Shown: positions 29,277-37,062 of the stretch, one piece after another
Numbering within the stretch: the stretch's first letter is position 1
Layout: each line of letters begins with the position of its first letter
Source: a virus
Virus record (IMG/VR): IMGVR_UViG_3300035670_000663
Coordinates: 1 to 37,251 of that record
Length of the DNA: 37,251 nt
Strand: one strand, 5' to 3'
Notes under the pieces: generated by a model
What the model was told of the DNA's origin: nothing
The model's input: the letters and a program-made list of their open reading frames with translations, nothing else
Database searches by the model: none
Program-made: the position numbers and the translations under genes

Positions 29277-29636
29277 ATGGCTAGGAAGTACGCACGGGAC
29301 AAGAACGGGCGGTTTGCCGGTAAAGGTGGCGCTACCTATGGCAATCGCTCTGACCGTGATTCAGACGACCGCTATTTCAAGCGCGAAACCAAGAAGTTGA
29401 ACGCGGAATCAAAATCACTCAAAGCTCAAAAGGCAAAGCTGGAAAGCAAGCAGCCTTCTGCAAAGGTGGCCAAGGCAACTGCAGGCCTGAAAGCTGCGCG
29501 GGCCAAGAAGGCCGAAGCAACGGCCAAGATCAGCGCCAGCAAGCAGCGCATGGCTGAACTGCAAAAGCAGCTTGATGCCAGTAAGGCCAGACTTGGAGGC
29601 CAATCAGCTACCAAACGTGGTGCAAAACGCCGTTAG
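29277..29636 (+). CDS. Basic coiled-coil protein with N-terminal RDKNGRF
   Basis: This is a 119-residue protein. It begins MARKYARDKNGRFAGKGG, then an acidic patch, then a long Lys/Ala/Gln helix with regular Leu spacing (LKAQKAKLESKQ..., MAELQKQLDASKARL), and ends KRGAKRR. It resembles the basic protein at 27077 at its N-terminus. Position between portal and scaffold suggests an internal head or assembly protein. The molecular role is unknown. Confidence 0.6.
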   Translation: MARKYARDKNGRFAGKGGATYGNRSDRDSDDRYFKRETKKLNAESKSLKAQKAKLESKQPSAKVAKATAGLKAARAKKAEATAKISASKQRMAELQKQLDASKARLGGQSATKRGAKRR

Positions 29637-29677
29637 CACTAGCAAGGCAAGCTAGTTAGCAACTCTGCCCTGTGGGC

Positions 29678-30361
29678 ATGTCTGAAGATCAAGCAACGGC
29701 TCCTGTGGAGTCCAATGCACCTGCTGACCCTCTCAACACTGAACTCGAGGCCCTTCGTCGTAAAAACAAGGAACTCCTAGACGAAGCCAAACGAGCCAAG
29801 GCCAAAGCCCGTGACATTCCTGATGATGTCAACATCCAGGAACTCCTCGACTTCAAGCGCAAGACCGAACAAGCAGAAGCCGAACGCAAGGGCAAATACG
29901 AAGATGCCCTCAAGGTCTACGAACAGCAGTTCCGTGACCGAGAAACCAAGTACCAAGAGCAGATCACTGCCCTCGAGCAAGAGGTCAGGATGCTCAAGCT
30001 GGATTCCCGTGTCGTCTCCAAGCTGGCAGACCAGGTCCACGACCCTGAAGCGGTCCTACGCCTGGAAGGCGACAAGCTGACCCTCAATGATGCCGGTGAA
30101 CCTGTCATCAAGGACGGCTACACCGAAGTGCCCCTTGACCAATGGGTAGCTGACCTGCAGCAGCGCAGGCCGTACCTGTTCAAGCAAGCTGCCAAACCAG
30201 TCGGCACCGGAGCACCTATCGCCACCCGCTCTACTGGTGGTATCCCTGCTGGCCTGAAAAACCCATTCAGCAAGGAACACTTCAACCTCACCGAACAGGG
30301 TCGCCTCTTCAAGACCAACCCTGAACTCTATGCACAGTTAAAAGCAGAGGCAAAGCGGTAA
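29678..30361 (+). CDS. Scaffolding protein
   Basis: The product is 227 residues from the ATG at 29678; a GTG two codons earlier is an alternative. It is acidic at the start, then a long charged coiled coil (about 20-120, EALRRKNKELLDEAKRAKAK onward) and a C-terminal section ending in an amphipathic helix. Scaffold proteins directly before the major capsid gene have this make-up and size. It would direct procapsid assembly and then leave. No protease domain is fused to it. Confidence 0.75.
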   Translation: MSEDQATAPVESNAPADPLNTELEALRRKNKELLDEAKRAKAKARDIPDDVNIQELLDFKRKTEQAEAERKGKYEDALKVYEQQFRDRETKYQEQITALEQEVRMLKLDSRVVSKLADQVHDPEAVLRLEGDKLTLNDAGEPVIKDGYTEVPLDQWVADLQQRRPYLFKQAAKPVGTGAPIATRSTGGIPAGLKNPFSKEHFNLTEQGRLFKTNPELYAQLKAEAKR

Positions 30362-30435
30362 GCTATAGCCAAAGCGGAAGGCTGTGCTTTCCCTGTCGGC
30401 TTGTGGCCACAACAACCCTTCATTAAAGGTCCGCT

Positions 30436-31452
30436 ATGGCAACCCTGCGATCCGATGTGATCGTTCCCGAGGTTTTTAGCGCTTACGTTGATGAAGCCGT
30501 GACCACCCGGTCGGCTTTCATCAATTCAGGCGTCATCCAGCCTCTGGACATCCTCAATGCCACTGAAGGTGGCGACTACGTCAACGTCCCCAGCTGGTCA
30601 GCCAATCTGTCCGGTGATGTGGAAATCCTCTCGGATACCACCAGCCTGACGCCTGGCAAAATCGGCGCTGAGAAGCAAATCTGCCCTGTCCTGCACCGTG
30701 GTCGTGCATGGGAAGTCCGCACCCTGGCCGCCTTGGCCGCTGGTGATGACCCCATGGCTGCCATTGGCCGTAAGGTCGCTGACTACATCAGCCACCAACA
30801 GCAGAAGGACATCTTTGCCATCCTCGCTGGCATCTTTGGTCCCCTGACCTCCAACACCACTGGTGTGCTGAAGGATCTGGCCATTGATTCCAATGCCACT
30901 GCTGCACCGCTGAGCCCCTCCAAGGTGGCTCGCGCTCGAGCTGCACTGGGCGATCAAGGCGAAAAGCTGAGCGTGATTGCCATGCACAGCAAGTGCTACT
31001 ACGACCTGGTGGAGCGCAAGGCCATCGACTACGTAACGGCAGCAGAGCTGGGGATCACCCCGGATACTGCGCAGCCTGATGCGTTTGCTGGCAGCGTGGC
31101 TGGTGCCTACTCGACTGATGTCACAGTTCCATTTTATATGGGGCTCAGAGTGATTGTTAGTGACGACGTGAACAACGATGGCACTAACTATGCCAGCTAC
31201 TTGTTCACGCCTGGCGCTATGGCCTCCGGCACCCAGTCCGGTCTGGTCACTGAAACTGATCGTGACATCCTCGCGCTGAGCGATGCCATGAGCGTGCATT
31301 GGCACAACCTCTACCACCCGCTCGGTGTGTCCTACACCTCTGGTGGCGTCAACCCCAACCGCACCGTGCTCGGCACTGTCGGTAACTGGACTCAGGTCTA
31401 CGAGACCAAGAATCTCGGGATCGTGTCCATCGTCTCCAACCCGAGCATCTGA
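30436..31452 (+). CDS. Major capsid protein
   Basis: This 338-residue protein has the pattern of an HK97-fold coat family without a long cleaved delta domain: LRSDVIVPEVFSAYVDEAVT near the start, VNVPSWSANLSGDVEILSD, RGRAWEVRTLAALAAGDDPM and later HWHNLYHPLGVSY. It forms the icosahedral shell. AAAGG lies six bases before the ATG, with a possible promoter and a small hairpin (GGAAGG/CTTTCC) in the 74-base gap. Position after scaffold supports the call. Confidence 0.85.
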   Translation: MATLRSDVIVPEVFSAYVDEAVTTRSAFINSGVIQPLDILNATEGGDYVNVPSWSANLSGDVEILSDTTSLTPGKIGAEKQICPVLHRGRAWEVRTLAALAAGDDPMAAIGRKVADYISHQQQKDIFAILAGIFGPLTSNTTGVLKDLAIDSNATAAPLSPSKVARARAALGDQGEKLSVIAMHSKCYYDLVERKAIDYVTAAELGITPDTAQPDAFAGSVAGAYSTDVTVPFYMGLRVIVSDDVNNDGTNYASYLFTPGAMASGTQSGLVTETDRDILALSDAMSVHWHNLYHPLGVSYTSGGVNPNRTVLGTVGNWTQVYETKNLGIVSIVSNPSI

Positions 31453-31463
31453 GGTAGCTAACC

Positions 31464-31850
31464 ATGGCATCTATCTTTGAGCTGGAATCCCCCAGCTTTG
31501 GCCGGTCTTCCACCGGCAAGGCTCTGGTTGCTGCTAGCAATACCGCTGGCACCAGCCTCACTGCTGCCCAGTCGGTTGGGGCGATCATCACCGCTACCCC
31601 GACTGGTAACCGCACCATCACTACAGCCACGTTCGCTGAGATTGTGGCTGAGCTTGGCGCCCAGGCCAAGGTCGGTCAGACCTTTGAGCTGACCATCGTC
31701 AACCTCGCTGCTGACACCCACACGCTGACCCTTGCTGGTGGCGATGCTGGTGTGACGGTGGTCGGTGCTGCGGCTGTAGCTGCTGCTTCGACTGCGACCT
31801 TCATTGGCCGCATGAACAGCACTTCTGCAATCGTGTTTTACCGCTCCTGA
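31464..31850 (+). CDS. Probable head decoration protein
   Basis: This 128-residue Thr/Ala-rich beta protein follows the capsid gene after 11 bases. It alternates short strands (TGNRTITTATFAEIVAELGA, TFELTIVNLAADTHTLTLAG) as in small decoration or head-fibre base proteins. The place directly after the capsid gene is the usual one for decoration proteins. No family motif is decisive. Confidence 0.6.
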   Translation: MASIFELESPSFGRSSTGKALVAASNTAGTSLTAAQSVGAIITATPTGNRTITTATFAEIVAELGAQAKVGQTFELTIVNLAADTHTLTLAGGDAGVTVVGAAAVAAASTATFIGRMNSTSAIVFYRS

Positions 31851-31852
31851 TC

Positions 31853-32011
31853 GTGGGTTTGTTTGCCTTCAGGCGACTGCGGGAACAGGAGGCTGCTTCT
31901 TCGGAGGTGGCCTCTTTCTCTATGCAGAGCCAACAGCAGGAAGAACCTGCTGAGAAGCCAAGGCGTCAGCGGCGGCAACCTAAGACCAGCAATGGTGATG
32001 GTGCCGAGTAA
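31853..32011 (+). CDS. Small basic/acidic hypothetical protein of 52 residues
   Basis: A GTG two bases after the previous stop opens this short frame, whose TAA overlaps the next ATG (TAATG). It starts MGLFAFRRLREQEAASSEVA, then Gln/Glu and Arg-rich sequence. It may be an accessory head protein. Tight spacing on both sides is the main support. Confidence 0.55.
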   Translation: MGLFAFRRLREQEAASSEVASFSMQSQQQEEPAEKPRRQRRQPKTSNGDGAE

Positions 32012-32586
32012 TGGCAGTTTTCTTGGGTGGTGGTGATGCCCGCATCGACATCGGCGACGCCGGCGAGTCGCTCACGGTTGACGGGAAGGCGTATCGCGCT
32101 GCGGTGACCGTTACCAGGCCGAGCAATACCACGGCCTATACCGCTGGTGACGTGATTGGCGTTGCTGACTCGGGCACGCCGGCTAACGCTGGCTCGGCAA
32201 TCATCACGCTGCCGAGCATCGGCCCCAGTGGTGGGTATGTGCTGGTGCAGTCTGTGCGGCTGATGATCGGTCTGAGCGCCGTAACAGCCGGGATGGCGGG
32301 CTTCCGCTTGCATCTCTATACCGCCAGCCCCACGGCCATCCTCGACAACGCTGCTTTTGATCTGGTCAGCGGTGAGGTGGCGAATTATGCCGGGTTCATT
32401 GATCTGCCAACACCGCAAGATCTGGGCAGCACGCTGATGACGCAGTGCGACTACTGCGGCACGATGGTGAAACTGGCCTCTGCGAGCACGTCGCTGTTTG
32501 CTGAGCTGGAAACTCGCGGAGCCTATACACCAGCCAGTGGCACGGTGTTTGATCTGCGGGTGTTGACGCTGGAGGCAGGGCTGTAA
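32011..32586 (+). CDS. Putative head-associated beta protein
   Basis: This is a 191-residue protein: Gly/Asp start, then beta strands (YRAAVTVTRPSNTTAYTAGD, GYVLVQSVRLMIGLS) and a C-terminal domain with CDYCG. It is found between the decoration-like protein and a fibre, coupled to both by start-stop overlaps. It could be the base that holds the following fibre. The function is unknown. Confidence 0.55.
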   Translation: MAVFLGGGDARIDIGDAGESLTVDGKAYRAAVTVTRPSNTTAYTAGDVIGVADSGTPANAGSAIITLPSIGPSGGYVLVQSVRLMIGLSAVTAGMAGFRLHLYTASPTAILDNAAFDLVSGEVANYAGFIDLPTPQDLGSTLMTQCDYCGTMVKLASASTSLFAELETRGAYTPASGTVFDLRVLTLEAGL

Positions 32587-33908
32587 TGCGTGGCTCTGCA
32601 GCGTTCAGGGCTGCTGTAGCGCCTGGCGGTGTGCTTGCCGGCCCGTGGGCGAGGAATGAGCTGTGGCGGCGTGCGCGTGCGATGCCGTCGCTCGACCTGC
32701 GGTTTGCTGAGTCAAAGTCACTGGTTGATGCGGTCAGCGGCCAGAACCTGATCACGTTCACCAGGGCGTCTACTGGGACGTTTGTGGATTCTGATGGGGT
32801 GATCCGCAGCGCCGGAAATGACGTCCCACGCTTCGACCACAACCCGCTAACGGGCGAGTGCCTGGGGTTGCTGGTCGAGGAGCAGCGGCAGAATTTGCTG
32901 CTCAGGAGTGAGGAATTTGATAATGCGAGCTGGACAAAAGGAAACTCAAGCGTTTCTGCTGATGCTACTCAAGCCCCAACCGGCACGACTACTGCTGACA
33001 AGTTGGTTGAGAACACAGCCACGACGGAGCACAACATCACGCAAAGTGCGACTTGGTTGGGAAATACAACCTACACATTTTCTGTTTACGCCAAGCCAGA
33101 CGGGAGAAGCAGATTTGACCTTTTGTTTGGAACAGCCGGAAACTGGTCTGGTGGTCGGCAGGCTGCGTTTGATGTGTCAACAGGTAGTGTTGTGGCTACA
33201 GATGGAGCTATGGCAAGCATCACAGCCGCTGGCGATGGCTGGTTTAGGTGCAGAATAACAGCAACTACAACGGCATCACCTTCCGCATCACTTGTTGCTT
33301 TGCGGATGATTGCCAGCGGCACATCGGTTACATACACCGGAGACGGTACCTCCGGCCTATTCCTCTGGGGCGCCCAACTAGAAGCCGGAGCATTCCCGAC
33401 TTCGTACATCCCCACCACCGGCACCGCCGCGACGCGCACGGCTGATGTCGTGTCGATTAGTGGAATTGACCTGTCTAGTTGGTATAACCAATCAACTGGG
33501 TCTATCTTTTGCGAAGCCCTTAATAAAGGCTTACTTGGAACCGCAGCGCCAAGACCTGTCTCCTTTAGCAATGGAACTAATAATAATCTTGTTGAGTTTT
33601 TCGGGTCAACTGACACTAGCATTGGATGGCAAGTTCTTGATGGCGGAGTCACGCAGGCTAATGTTGCCCAATCCGCTAGTAGCTCTACCATAAACAAACT
33701 GGCTGCTACTTACGCGTTAAATAATTTTGCGTTATCAATAAATGCTGCGGCAAGTTCTACAGATACAAGTGGCACGATTCCAGTTATAGATCGTGTCCGA
33801 ATTGGCAACCGACAAGACTCGGCACGCTCTTGGAACGGCCCAATCCGCCGCCTCACTTACTGGCCAACCCGCCTCCCCAACTCCACTTTGCAGAGCATAA
33901 CTCTCTAG
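32586..33908 (+). CDS. Fibre/adhesin with carbohydrate-binding-type domain, in the head operon
   Basis: This is a 440-residue protein. Residues 35-115 contain ITFTRASTGTFVDSDGVIRS and LGLLVEEQRQNLLLRS, a module known from phage adhesins. Residues 115-290 form a jelly-roll carbohydrate-binding-type section (TTYTFSVYAKPDGRSRFDLL, then LFLWGAQLEAGAFPTSYIPT). The C-terminal 150 residues look lectin-like (FALSINAAASSTDTS...). The DNA from about 32900 to 33800 is AT-richer than its neighbours, suggesting exchange. Being among head genes, it may be a capsid fibre rather than a tail fibre. Confidence 0.7.
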   Translation: MRGSAAFRAAVAPGGVLAGPWARNELWRRARAMPSLDLRFAESKSLVDAVSGQNLITFTRASTGTFVDSDGVIRSAGNDVPRFDHNPLTGECLGLLVEEQRQNLLLRSEEFDNASWTKGNSSVSADATQAPTGTTTADKLVENTATTEHNITQSATWLGNTTYTFSVYAKPDGRSRFDLLFGTAGNWSGGRQAAFDVSTGSVVATDGAMASITAAGDGWFRCRITATTTASPSASLVALRMIASGTSVTYTGDGTSGLFLWGAQLEAGAFPTSYIPTTGTAATRTADVVSISGIDLSSWYNQSTGSIFCEALNKGLLGTAAPRPVSFSNGTNNNLVEFFGSTDTSIGWQVLDGGVTQANVAQSASSSTINKLAATYALNNFALSINAAASSTDTSGTIPVIDRVRIGNRQDSARSWNGPIRRLTYWPTRLPNSTLQSITL

Positions 33909-33910
33909 CC

Positions 33911-34240
33911 ATGTACTGCTACAAATTCTCCACCCGCCAACAGTTCCGTACTCTCGCGGCAGCCGAGGGCCTCATCGACGCTGACGGCAACCTGATCACC
34001 AGCAGCCACACGCACGCCATTGATGAACTGGGGACCATATATCAAGGCGGCGAGTATGGCCCTGATGGTGAAGTCATCACCGCGCCAACTGCACTGACCG
34101 GCTGGCACGTGAATACCTTAGGTCTAGCCCCTGAATCATGGGATCAATACCTTGTAGTGGTGAATTCTCCCAGCCGGATCTTCGCTGGTGGTGCTACCCA
34201 GGCACCTGATGATGCAACCCTGCAGGAGATGCTCGCATGA
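33911..34240 (+). CDS. Small hypothetical protein after the fibre gene
   Basis: The product is 109 residues from the ATG two bases after the fibre stop; the longer frame upstream overlaps the fibre and is rejected. It starts MYCYKFSTRQQFRTLAAAEG and has the polar, small, mixed alpha/beta make-up of fibre-assembly chaperones that often follow fibre genes. That role is inference. It overlaps the next gene by four bases. Confidence 0.55.
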   Translation: MYCYKFSTRQQFRTLAAAEGLIDADGNLITSSHTHAIDELGTIYQGGEYGPDGEVITAPTALTGWHVNTLGLAPESWDQYLVVVNSPSRIFAGGATQAPDDATLQEMLA

Positions 34241-34440
34241 ATCCTTACATCAGAGCTGCCAAGAAACACCCGAAGGTCAAGCAGCAGGCTGCTGAGCGCA
34301 TGGGCAAACGACCCGTCAAACCTGAGCCACCTGTCAAACCCGAGCCACCCAAGGGCAAGCAGCGTGCCCGCCATGAGGACGGCACATTCCAAGCCGACAA
34401 CCCTGCCACACCCGAGGTGGACGAAGCATGGGAAGCCTGA
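34237..34440 (+). CDS. Small basic protein with KPEPP repeats
   Basis: This 67-residue protein has a Lys/Arg-rich start, a PVKPEPP direct repeat (26-40) and an acidic end. RHEDGTF (45-51) recalls the RDKNGRF motif of other proteins here. It overlaps its neighbours by 4 and 13 bases. It is probably flexible and may link head components. No family was recognised. Confidence 0.5.
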   Translation: MNPYIRAAKKHPKVKQQAAERMGKRPVKPEPPVKPEPPKGKQRARHEDGTFQADNPATPEVDEAWEA

Positions 34441-34928
34441 TTGAACGCGAACTGGTCAACCACACCCAGTCGTTTCTCGGCAAGAACGACGTGCTGACGT
34501 ATGGCTTCGCCAAGGGCAGTTATACGCCGCTCTACCGCGACTACATGAAGGGCATCATTGCCAAGGTTGATGACCGCCTGACCGGCATCAAGTTCGAGCG
34601 GGTCAAACCACGCGATGCCGACCTGATCATCAATCATGGCGAGCTTGCACCCGGCACTTCCGGAAGTGCAGTCTGGGATTCGCAAGGCTGGGAGATCAGG
34701 ATGCCCGCTGGCAGCAGCTTCTCCACTACCGTCTTCCGCCATGAGTTGGGCCACGTACTCGGCCTAGGCCATGCACCGATGGGCAGCAACAGCCTGATGC
34801 AGCCGCAGATGAACGGCATCTACGACTTCACCGGCAAGGACTGGCGGGCGCTGGAGTCGATCTGGGGCAAAGGCCAGCTGTTCATGACTGACGGTCTTCT
34901 GCCACAAGCCGCTGCAGTAGCCCCCTAG
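34428..34928 (+). CDS. Metzincin-type zinc metalloprotease
   Basis: This 166-residue protein has the full metzincin signature HELGHVLGLGH (105-115), giving three zinc-binding His and the general-base Glu, and a Met-turn candidate in SLMQP (Met124). Matrixin-like proteases have this order. There is no signal peptide or propeptide, so it probably acts inside the infected cell or within the virion. Among head genes it could process a capsid or scaffold protein, as no other prohead protease was seen here; a role on host envelope proteins at entry is the alternative. Confidence 0.8.
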   Translation: MGSLIERELVNHTQSFLGKNDVLTYGFAKGSYTPLYRDYMKGIIAKVDDRLTGIKFERVKPRDADLIINHGELAPGTSGSAVWDSQGWEIRMPAGSSFSTTVFRHELGHVLGLGHAPMGSNSLMQPQMNGIYDFTGKDWRALESIWGKGQLFMTDGLLPQAAAVAP

Positions 34929-34961
34929 GCCTAGCTACTGGCACTTTCCGCCAGCGTCGCA

Positions 34962-35001
34962 TATCTTGGAATTAGCTGGAGCAGCGGGCTGGCACCCCTG
35001 C
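34962..35001 (+). promoter_or_regulatory. TGGAGCAG plus 5' hairpin element, copy 2
   Basis: TGGAGCAG (34977-34984) leads into GCAG, bulged C, GGG, six-base loop, CCC, CTGC (34981-35001), the same bulged hairpin as at 26096. A TATCTT box lies at 34962 and GGAATT at 34968; no clear -35 was found. It precedes the envelope-protein cassette. Confidence 0.5.
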
Positions 35002-35029
35002 CCCATGACCACCCTGCTATTCCAAGGTG

Positions 35030-35395
35030 ATGAAGCAATCGTATCTAATCGCTGCTGCCGCAAGCATTCCTGCTGTTTTGATCGTTTCGTGGTTTGCGGT
35101 CCCACTGATCTCTGTCCTGCTGTTCCCGCCTAAACCACAACCTGAAGTGGTGCGGAATGAACCTGAACCGCAGCCTGCGCCACAACCCGTCTCAACCGAT
35201 CCCTACCGTGAGATCAGCAGCCTCGAGCTGACCTCCTGCTGGATGTTCCTACGGGACAGTGCCAAGGATCCCCGTAGCTTCCGTGTGCTCAGCAAGACCC
35301 CAGCCAATGGCGGCATCGTTGAATTCACTGCCACCAATTCCTTCGGTGGCCCAGCCAGGCACACTTACCGCTGCACCACGGGACAACTGCAATGA
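35030..35395 (+). CDS. Envelope-anchored moron-type protein
   Basis: The product is 121 residues from the ATG at 35030; a GTG one codon earlier is possible. Residues 4-34 are a signal-anchor or signal peptide, followed by a Pro/Glu/Gln linker (35-57) and a small domain with two Cys (in TSCWMF and TYRCTT) that could form a disulfide in the periplasm. It is flanked by its own promoter-like hairpin element and a terminator, so it looks like a separately expressed moron. Superinfection exclusion or host surface change is plausible, unproven. Confidence 0.65.
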   Translation: MKQSYLIAAAASIPAVLIVSWFAVPLISVLLFPPKPQPEVVRNEPEPQPAPQPVSTDPYREISSLELTSCWMFLRDSAKDPRSFRVLSKTPANGGIVEFTATNSFGGPARHTYRCTTGQLQ

Positions 35396-35398
35396 AAA

Positions 35399-35423
35399 AG
35401 CCGGGGCCCCTCAGCACCCGGCT
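35399..35423 (+). terminator. Intrinsic terminator after the envelope-protein gene
   Basis: AGCCGGG (35399-35405) and CCCGGCT (35417-35423) form seven base pairs around an 11-base loop, preceded by an A-run directly after the stop and followed by CTCCCCTTT. Confidence 0.7.
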
Positions 35424-35429
35424 CTCCCC

Positions 35430-35459
35430 TTTCATCCGTGCCTACCCTAACGATATAAG
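35430..35459 (+). promoter_or_regulatory. Promoter upstream of the MuF-like gene
   Basis: TTTCAT (35430-35435) and TATAAG (35454-35459) are 18 bases apart. Transcription would start near 35466, only about five bases before the GTG at 35471, so the message may be nearly leaderless. Confidence 0.4.
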
Positions 35460-35470
35460 CACGACCTGCT

Positions 35471-36505
35471 GTGGAATCTGAACTGATCATCGAATTCCTC
35501 CGTAATGCCTTGCGGCAGAAACGGCTGGAAGATCGACTGATCAATCAGGCCATCGCAGACTTGCGCTCAACCTTGGCTGCTGTTGAAGGCATCCTGCAGG
35601 CTTCCTCTGCCTTGACCCTTGGCCCTGCTCGACAGCGGTCCATTGAAGCTGTTGCCGCTGCAGTGGCCCGCAACGTGCAGCAAACATGGGGTATCCCCCA
35701 GTTGGCCAGTCTGCAACAGGCCCTCGAGCCGTTCATTGAACAACAGCTGGAGTTTGGCCGGCGTGTTGTTGAGCTGGCTGGTGGCACCCTCTCTGCCCCT
35801 GGTGCGGCCAACCTTGGAGCAGCGCAAGCTGTCAACAATGCAGTGATTGGCGGCAAAACGCTAGCCGAAACCTTGACCACCAGCTTCCCTGCACTGGTCG
35901 CTGATCGGGTGGAACGCTACCTACGGCTGGGGTTACAGCAAGCTGCTGGTGAGGTTGAAATCATTGGCTACAAGGATGCGGTCGTCGCTGTCTCTGAACG
36001 CAATGTGACAGCCATTATCCGCACAGGCGTGCAGGAGGTGGCTAGTGCTGCACAACAGGCCATCTATGCCGTTGAGTCTGATCCGGCATGGCTTGAGGGA
36101 AGGCTGACCTGGACGGCAGTGTTGGATTCAGCGGTCTGCCCGGTGTGCATTGGTCTAGACGGGCGAGAGTATGAACTGGGCCAGCCGGGGCCATACTTTG
36201 ATGGAAGGAACAAGGTGTCAGTTCACCCCTCTTGCCGCTGTTACCTCCTCCCCAGCAAGTGGCGGGAAGAAACTATGCAACCTCCTGATGGTGGCAAACC
36301 TCAGCCCGTGGCCAGGCCTGCCGAAGGCGATAGCGGTGAGCAGACCGTCAGCTTTCGCAAGACCGTCAACCAATGGCTTCGTGACAACCCAGAGACGACC
36401 AAGGAGATTTTTGGTAAACGTCTCGGCTCGCGTTTGCTAGACCGGGAGGACAAGCTAGACCTACCTAGCGCCATTAGACTTTGGCAAGCTCCTAAGGGCT
36501 CATGA
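35471..36505 (+). CDS. MuF-like minor head protein
   Basis: This 344-residue protein starts at GTG. Residues 1-200 are long helices. Residues 210-260 carry the MuF C-terminal pattern: TAVLDSAVCPVC (Cys223, Cys226) and VHPSCRC (251-257). A Pro-rich linker leads to a final helical section. Mu gpF and SPP1 gp7 type proteins bind the portal and ride in the head with DNA. No toxin or other enzyme domain is fused to it. It lies further from the portal than usual, after the protease and the moron. Confidence 0.8.
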   Translation: MESELIIEFLRNALRQKRLEDRLINQAIADLRSTLAAVEGILQASSALTLGPARQRSIEAVAAAVARNVQQTWGIPQLASLQQALEPFIEQQLEFGRRVVELAGGTLSAPGAANLGAAQAVNNAVIGGKTLAETLTTSFPALVADRVERYLRLGLQQAAGEVEIIGYKDAVVAVSERNVTAIIRTGVQEVASAAQQAIYAVESDPAWLEGRLTWTAVLDSAVCPVCIGLDGREYELGQPGPYFDGRNKVSVHPSCRCYLLPSKWREETMQPPDGGKPQPVARPAEGDSGEQTVSFRKTVNQWLRDNPETTKEIFGKRLGSRLLDREDKLDLPSAIRLWQAPKGS

Positions 36506-37062
36506 CCGTCACCGTTACTGCCACCGTTGGCGCGTCTAATGCCAACAGCTACCTGACGGTGGCCGAAGGTGATGCCTATGCCGCTCTGGAGCTGCGCACC
36601 CTGAGCTGGTCCACTGCCACAACAGACAACAAGGGCAAAGCGGTCATCGCTGCTACTGCTGCCCTTGATCAGCTTGAGTGGGTTGGCACCAAGGCCAGCA
36701 CAACCCAAGCGTTGCTCTGGCCACGGTCTGAGGCTGCCTGCGGAGAGAAGGCTTACGACGATGACGAGCTACCGCTTGAGCTGAAGCGGGCCACCTTTGA
36801 GCTGGCCAACTCCCTGCTAGCTGATTCTGGCCTCCTGAGCAGCAGCAACCCAGCAGTAGGTGAACTGATCCCTGGCATCCCAAATGCCAACCTCAAGGCT
36901 GCTCGCATCGACGTGATCAGCGTTGACTTCCGCGATGGTGGCGGTGCTCCGGTCTACACCAATGCTTTGACCATGGTCCCGGCACTGAAGGGCATCCTCG
37001 GGTGCCTGTGCTTGAGCAGTCCGGTCAGCAGTGTTGGCAGCGTCAAGGTGCAACGCAGCTAA
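36502..37062 (+). CDS. Head-tail connector, DnaT-like family
   Basis: This 186-residue protein overlaps the MuF stop (ATGA). SNANSYLTVAEGDAYAAL near the start, then TAALDQLEWVGTKAS and LLWPRSEAAC match the family often labelled DnaT-like, found as an adaptor after the portal/MuF genes. The C-terminus is beta. It would join the portal to the tail. Position supports connector over a DNA-binding role. Confidence 0.7.
   Translation: MTVTVTATVGASNANSYLTVAEGDAYAALELRTLSWSTATTDNKGKAVIAATAALDQLEWVGTKASTTQALLWPRSEAACGEKAYDDDELPLELKRATFELANSLLADSGLLSSSNPAVGELIPGIPNANLKAARIDVISVDFRDGGGAPVYTNALTMVPALKGILGCLCLSSPVSSVGSVKVQRS

Noticed and set aside
36455-36468. Fifth CTAG-N6-CTAG pair, inside the MuF-like gene
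   Set aside because: Lies in coding sequence for ordinary residues without promoter features, so probably chance.
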